Of a stretch of 8,015 nt of DNA, positions 5,875 through 8,015 are shown piece after piece (position 1 is the first letter of the stretch; each line of letters begins with the position of its first letter). The translations under genes were made by a program, and so were the position numbers. The notes beneath the pieces were generated by a model. That model saw nothing but the letters and a program-made list of their open reading frames with translations. It was not told the DNA's origin and made no database searches. The stretch covers positions 1 through 8,015 of the forward strand of contig QMXQ01000066.1 in assembly GCA_003662205.1 (NCBI GenBank), in the 5' to 3' direction. The DNA is from Candidatus Bathyarchaeota archaeon. GTDB taxonomy: Archaea; Thermoproteota; Bathyarchaeia; TCS64.

Positions 5875-6336
5875 TTGAAGGGTGCCAAGGCCCTCGGGCT
5901 CGTGATCGCCGCGCTGCAGGTGGCGGGGCTGATCCTTTTCGCCGTGAGCTTCCACACCCTCTACACAGTGATGTCCTCCGCCTTCTCCGGCGACGCCTTC
6001 ACCTACACCGCGACCATGGACGAGGCCACCGGCAACCTGGCCTTGAGGCTTGAGGGCGGCCTTAGGAACGACGGGGTCATCGGCGCGGACCTATCCCTGG
6101 AGGCGGCGGTCCTCAGCCTGGATGAGGAATACGTCGCGAGGAACTCGACGGCGGTGCACCTCGACGCCGGAGCGCAGCGGTCGGTCGTCCTCATCCTTCG
6201 GATTCCGGCGGAGAAGGTGCAGCAGGCGGGCCTGGAGGGCGGCGGCCTCTTCGAGATCACCTTCAGGATAAGGACTCTGGAGGACCTCGTGGGGTTCACG
6301 AACACCATGAGGATCAGGGGAGGTGGAGAGGAGTGA
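5875..6336 (+). CDS. Membrane-anchored protein with an extracytoplasmic beta-rich domain, function unknown
   Basis: The 153-residue product has one N-terminal membrane segment (about residues 7-31) behind a Lys-containing start, then a soluble domain outside the membrane. That domain has alternating hydrophobic strands. NDG (65-67), a strand to about 80 and DAGAQRSVVLILRIP (97-111) recall the LEA14/WHy beta-sandwich pattern (an N-x-G turn, then a strand before a conserved pro-rich turn); this is a weak resemblance. The start is TTG (5875-5877); an ATG at 5870 is out of frame and closes after two codons. The stop overlaps the GTG start of the next gene by four bases (GTGA, 6333-6336), so the two are almost surely translated together. 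GC-rich composition matches the host genes. No enzyme motif is visible. Confidence 0.75.
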   Translation: MKGAKALGLVIAALQVAGLILFAVSFHTLYTVMSSAFSGDAFTYTATMDEATGNLALRLEGGLRNDGVIGADLSLEAAVLSLDEEYVARNSTAVHLDAGAQRSVVLILRIPAEKVQQAGLEGGGLFEITFRIRTLEDLVGFTNTMRIRGGGEE

Positions 6337-6818
6337 ACAGAAAAGTCGGGGCCGTCCTCAACGCCGTCCTCACCCTCGTCGCCTTCACCGTGATCCCCTT
6401 GATCCTGCCGAGCTACTTGCCCCCGGACCTCATGGCCGCCCTCTCGCAGGGAGGGTTCGACCTCACCTCGTTCCTGAACGAGGTCGCCCTCATCGGGGTG
6501 GCCATGGCAGCCATAGCCCTCGTGAAGGGCCTGGTCGACGAGTCCTCGCCCATACACCTGGGCGTCTCCATCGTGTCGAAGGTCTTCTGGCTCGTCTTCA
6601 CCTTCACCGTCCTCGGCCTGGGGAACCTCGCAGGGCTGGGCGTCACGACTTTCTCCATCGAGATGGAGGAAGGGGTGAACACCGTCGTGTTCGACCTGAG
6701 CCTCTTCGCCTACCTCGCCGTCGCGACGGTCCTGCTGAAGATCGTCCACTCGATCCTGGAGTTCAGGGACGCCCGCTCGAAGGCCGCGCGAACCCCTGAA
6801 AAAGCCGCGCAGGCTTGA
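6333..6818 (+). CDS. Four-helix integral membrane protein, function unknown
   Basis: The 161-residue product has probable membrane segments at about residues 5-27, 48-67, 76-100 and 117-142, and ends in a basic, Ala-rich tail (RDARSKAARTPEKAAQA) likely to be cytoplasmic. Loops contain LPSYLPPDL (25-33) and an acidic IEMEEG (109-114). No catalytic motif or named family was recognised. The start is GTG (6333-6335), overlapping the upstream stop by four bases; GGAGG at 6319-6323 lies ten bases upstream and serves as ribosome-binding site. The tight coupling suggests the two products work together, perhaps as a membrane complex with the partner's outer domain (inference). The gene ends 18 bases before the convergent DUF62 gene. 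Confidence 0.78.
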   Translation: MNRKVGAVLNAVLTLVAFTVIPLILPSYLPPDLMAALSQGGFDLTSFLNEVALIGVAMAAIALVKGLVDESSPIHLGVSIVSKVFWLVFTFTVLGLGNLAGLGVTTFSIEMEEGVNTVVFDLSLFAYLAVATVLLKIVHSILEFRDARSKAARTPEKAAQA

Positions 6819-6836
6819 ACCCTAACGCCGCCTTCG

Positions 6837-7634
6837 TCACCGCACTAGGGTGAGGTTCATCTTCTCGCCCCTTCCAACGCCGAGGTGCTCATGGGCGTTC
6901 CCCATGTTGACGGACAGCTCGAGGTAGCCGCCGCCGGCGACAAGCGCCAGCAGCTCTCCCTTGGGGACGGCGGAGAAGTGGCGGACGTAGGGCACCCGGT
7001 ACTCCCTGCCGTGGATGGTGACGGCGAAGACGCAGCCATCCCTGGCGCCGATCCCCTCCAGCACCTCGCTAGTTATGTTCGTCACGAGGTTCCCGAAGCC
7101 GTCGACATGGATCACCCGCGCCTCCAGGTGGCTCCCGGCGACCTTGGGCTCGTAGTTTTGCAGTCGAACATACCCCGAGAGCGGAGTCCCCAGCTCCGCG
7201 ATGTCAACGCCCTTGGCGAGGAGCGCGCCCGCCGGGCCGAAGACGTCCCGCCCGTCGAAGACGTCGGAGACCTTCGGCGGCAGCAGCTCCCGGTTCGTGA
7301 TCTCGTAGACTTGCTCGATGCCGAGCCTCTCGGCGGCGGGGGCGAGAAGGCCGTTGTCAGGGCCGACGAAAAAGGCGTCCCGCGACCGGATCATTATAGG
7401 CTTGCGCTCGCCGCCGACGCCGGGGTCGACAACGCCAATATGAACAGTTCCCTCCGGGAAGTAGGGGACGCTGCGGGCGAGGTGGAATGCGCCCTCCTCG
7501 ATGTCGTAGTTCCCAACGTCGTGGCTGATGTCGACGATGGTCGCATCGGGCACGATCCCTAGGATGACGCCCTTCACCTCGGCGACGTAGGAGTCCTTCA
7601 GACCATAATCCGTCAGCAGCGTGATAATCGGCAT
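6837..7634 (-). CDS. S-adenosyl-L-methionine hydroxide adenosyltransferase family protein (DUF62)
   Basis: The 265-residue protein belongs to the family that uses water to cleave SAM into adenosine and methionine, related to the SAM fluorinase and chlorinase. Family motifs are in order: ITLLTDYG (residues 4-11), GVVDPGVGG (67-75), VGPDNGL (90-96), DGRDVFGP (127-134) and VDGFGNLVTNI (177-187). The Asp and Arg of the known Asp-Arg-His triad are D70 and R77. At the expected His, just before GRD, this protein has D127 (codon GAC; His would be CAC). I chose the ATG at 7632-7634 because the family starts right before ITLLTD; the open frame runs on to 7793, but that 53-residue extension has no family likeness. 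The ribosome-binding site is weak. It converges on the membrane-protein pair and diverges from a secreted-protein gene. The physiological role is not known. Confidence 0.93.
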   Translation of the reverse strand: MPIITLLTDYGLKDSYVAEVKGVILGIVPDATIVDISHDVGNYDIEEGAFHLARSVPYFPEGTVHIGVVDPGVGGERKPIMIRSRDAFFVGPDNGLLAPAAERLGIEQVYEITNRELLPPKVSDVFDGRDVFGPAGALLAKGVDIAELGTPLSGYVRLQNYEPKVAGSHLEARVIHVDGFGNLVTNITSEVLEGIGARDGCVFAVTIHGREYRVPYVRHFSAVPKGELLALVAGGGYLELSVNMGNAHEHLGVGRGEKMNLTLVR

Positions 7635-7700
7635 AAAGACCCCGACATTTGTAGGAAAACCGTCCTCTTTTGAATCTTTTGATGGGGAATCTCGCGGTTG

Positions 7701-7706
7701 GATAAA
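7701..7706 (-). promoter_or_regulatory. Weak candidate TATA box of the DUF62 gene
   Basis: Read on the minus strand this is TTTATC, about 67 bases upstream of the chosen ATG. It would give a leader of roughly 40 bases. The match is short and the assignment tentative. Confidence 0.25.
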
Positions 7707-7761
7707 CCGAAACCCACGGTCGCACGATCTTTTGCCCGGCTCCTTCAGATGCTCGGCGGTT

Positions 7762-7844
7762 GATGGAACACACGTTCCAAACTGTTCCGTCACATTCCTT
7801 TTTAGATTAAAACCACATAGCTGGAATCATGAGCGATGGAACAC
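7762..7844. promoter_or_regulatory. GGAAC/GTTCC dyad and extra half-sites, candidate operator
   Basis: TGGAAC at 7764-7769 and GTTCCA at 7774-7779 form a perfect 6-bp dyad with a 4-base spacer. A further GTTCC lies at 7784-7788. The ten bases GATGGAACAC at 7762-7771 recur at 7835-7844, inside the start of the downstream gene. The dyad sits in the divergent spacer between the DUF62 gene and the secreted-protein gene, a usual place for a regulator site. No regulator is encoded in the window. Confidence 0.4.
7799..7808 (+). promoter_or_regulatory. Candidate TATA box of the secreted-protein gene (possibly leaderless)
   Basis: The T/A-rich stretch TTTTTAGATT is centred about 26 bases before the ATG at 7829, so a transcript could begin at or near the start codon. 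This fits with the absence of a clear ribosome-binding site before that ATG. The box is a poor match to the consensus. Confidence 0.3.
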
Positions 7845-8015
7845 TCAAAAAATTGGTGATATCAACACTCTTCATGTTCCTCTACCTGCCATACGTCGCT
7901 CCAGCCTTCGGGCAGCAGCTCCAGATGCAGGGTCAACCACAAGCTCCGGAAATGCCCCATGACGCTATGAGCATGAACCTCACAGACGTAATGCCCCAAC
8001 ATTACAGGTATACGC
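7829..8015 (+). CDS. Secreted or membrane-anchored protein, N-terminal part (cut by window edge)
   Basis: Translation from ATG 7829 stays open to the window end, giving 62 residues; the frame has no stop in the window. The N-terminus MSDGTLKK is followed by a hydrophobic stretch (about residues 9-24) and APAFG, a good signal peptide with likely cleavage near residues 25-28. The mature start is rich in Gln, Met, Pro and His (QQLQMQGQPQ, then EMPHDAMSM and VMPQH). Five Met and two His in about 30 residues could bind soft metals, but a low-complexity linker is as likely. No family was recognised from this fragment. It diverges from the DUF62 gene across a 194-base spacer with a GGAAC dyad. Confidence 0.7.
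   Translation, partial: MSDGTLKKLVISTLFMFLYLPYVAPAFGQQLQMQGQPQAPEMPHDAMSMNLTDVMPQHYRYT

Noticed and set aside
7635..7793. In-frame N-terminal extension of the DUF62 protein by 53 residues
   Set aside because: The family begins right before ITLLTD at the ATG 7632-7634; the extension has no family likeness and would overlap the divergent promoter region and the GGAAC dyad.
1..8015. CRISPR array, integrase, transposase or rRNA
   Set aside because: No regularly spaced repeats, no recombinase or transposase motifs in any sizeable frame, and no rRNA-like conserved stretches were seen.

Overview
The window reads as part of an archaeal chromosome. It carries an archaeal class-1 release factor (aRF1), a valyl-tRNA synthetase with archaeal-type motifs, a tRNA-Val with an encoded CCA end, TATA-like boxes with A/T-rich cores, and purine-rich ribosome-binding sites in front of ATG, GTG and TTG starts. 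The host-like genes are GC-rich (about 60-65% in lines I counted by hand). A euryarchaeal methanogen of the Methanothrix type would fit, but that is an inference; nothing here proves the genus.

Layout, left to right. (1) Positions 1-716 hold the 3' part of the aRF1 gene; the window edge appears to cut the Gln codon of the GGQ motif. (2) Positions 771-1268 hold an AT-rich small membrane protein with an HEFGH metal-binding motif. (3) Positions 1291-3720 (minus) hold valS, convergent with the previous gene. (4) Positions 3977-4810 (minus) hold a metallo-beta-lactamase-fold hydrolase with a TTG start. (5) A palindromic TATA-like element at 4834-4845 lies between this hydrolase and tRNA-Val(GAC) at 4877-4954 and could serve both. 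(6) Positions 4955-5814 form an AT-rich block. It holds one gene (5058-5702), whose product carries a possible PD-(D/E)xK nuclease core, and ends in a decayed copy of a tRNA 3' half. (7) Positions 5875-6818 hold two overlapping genes for small membrane proteins of unknown function. (8) Positions 6837-7634 (minus) hold a SAM hydroxide adenosyltransferase (DUF62) homologue with an unusual Asp at an expected His position. (9) A divergent spacer with a GGAAC/GTTCC dyad leads to a secreted protein that starts at 7829 and runs off the window.

How the parts relate. aRF1, ValRS and tRNA-Val are all translation components, and valS lies about 1.2 kb from a tRNA that its product charges. The two AT-rich genes (771-1268 and 5058-5702) differ clearly from this background and look acquired. 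The second sits where integrating elements usually sit, directly downstream of an intact tRNA with a tRNA 3' remnant at its far end. No integrase, transposase or CRISPR array is visible, so if this was a mobile element only a cargo-sized remnant is left.

The most interesting candidates are the tRNA-Val-linked block with its nuclease-like protein, the minimal HEXXH membrane protein, and the altered DUF62 active site. None of these functions can be proven from the sequence alone.
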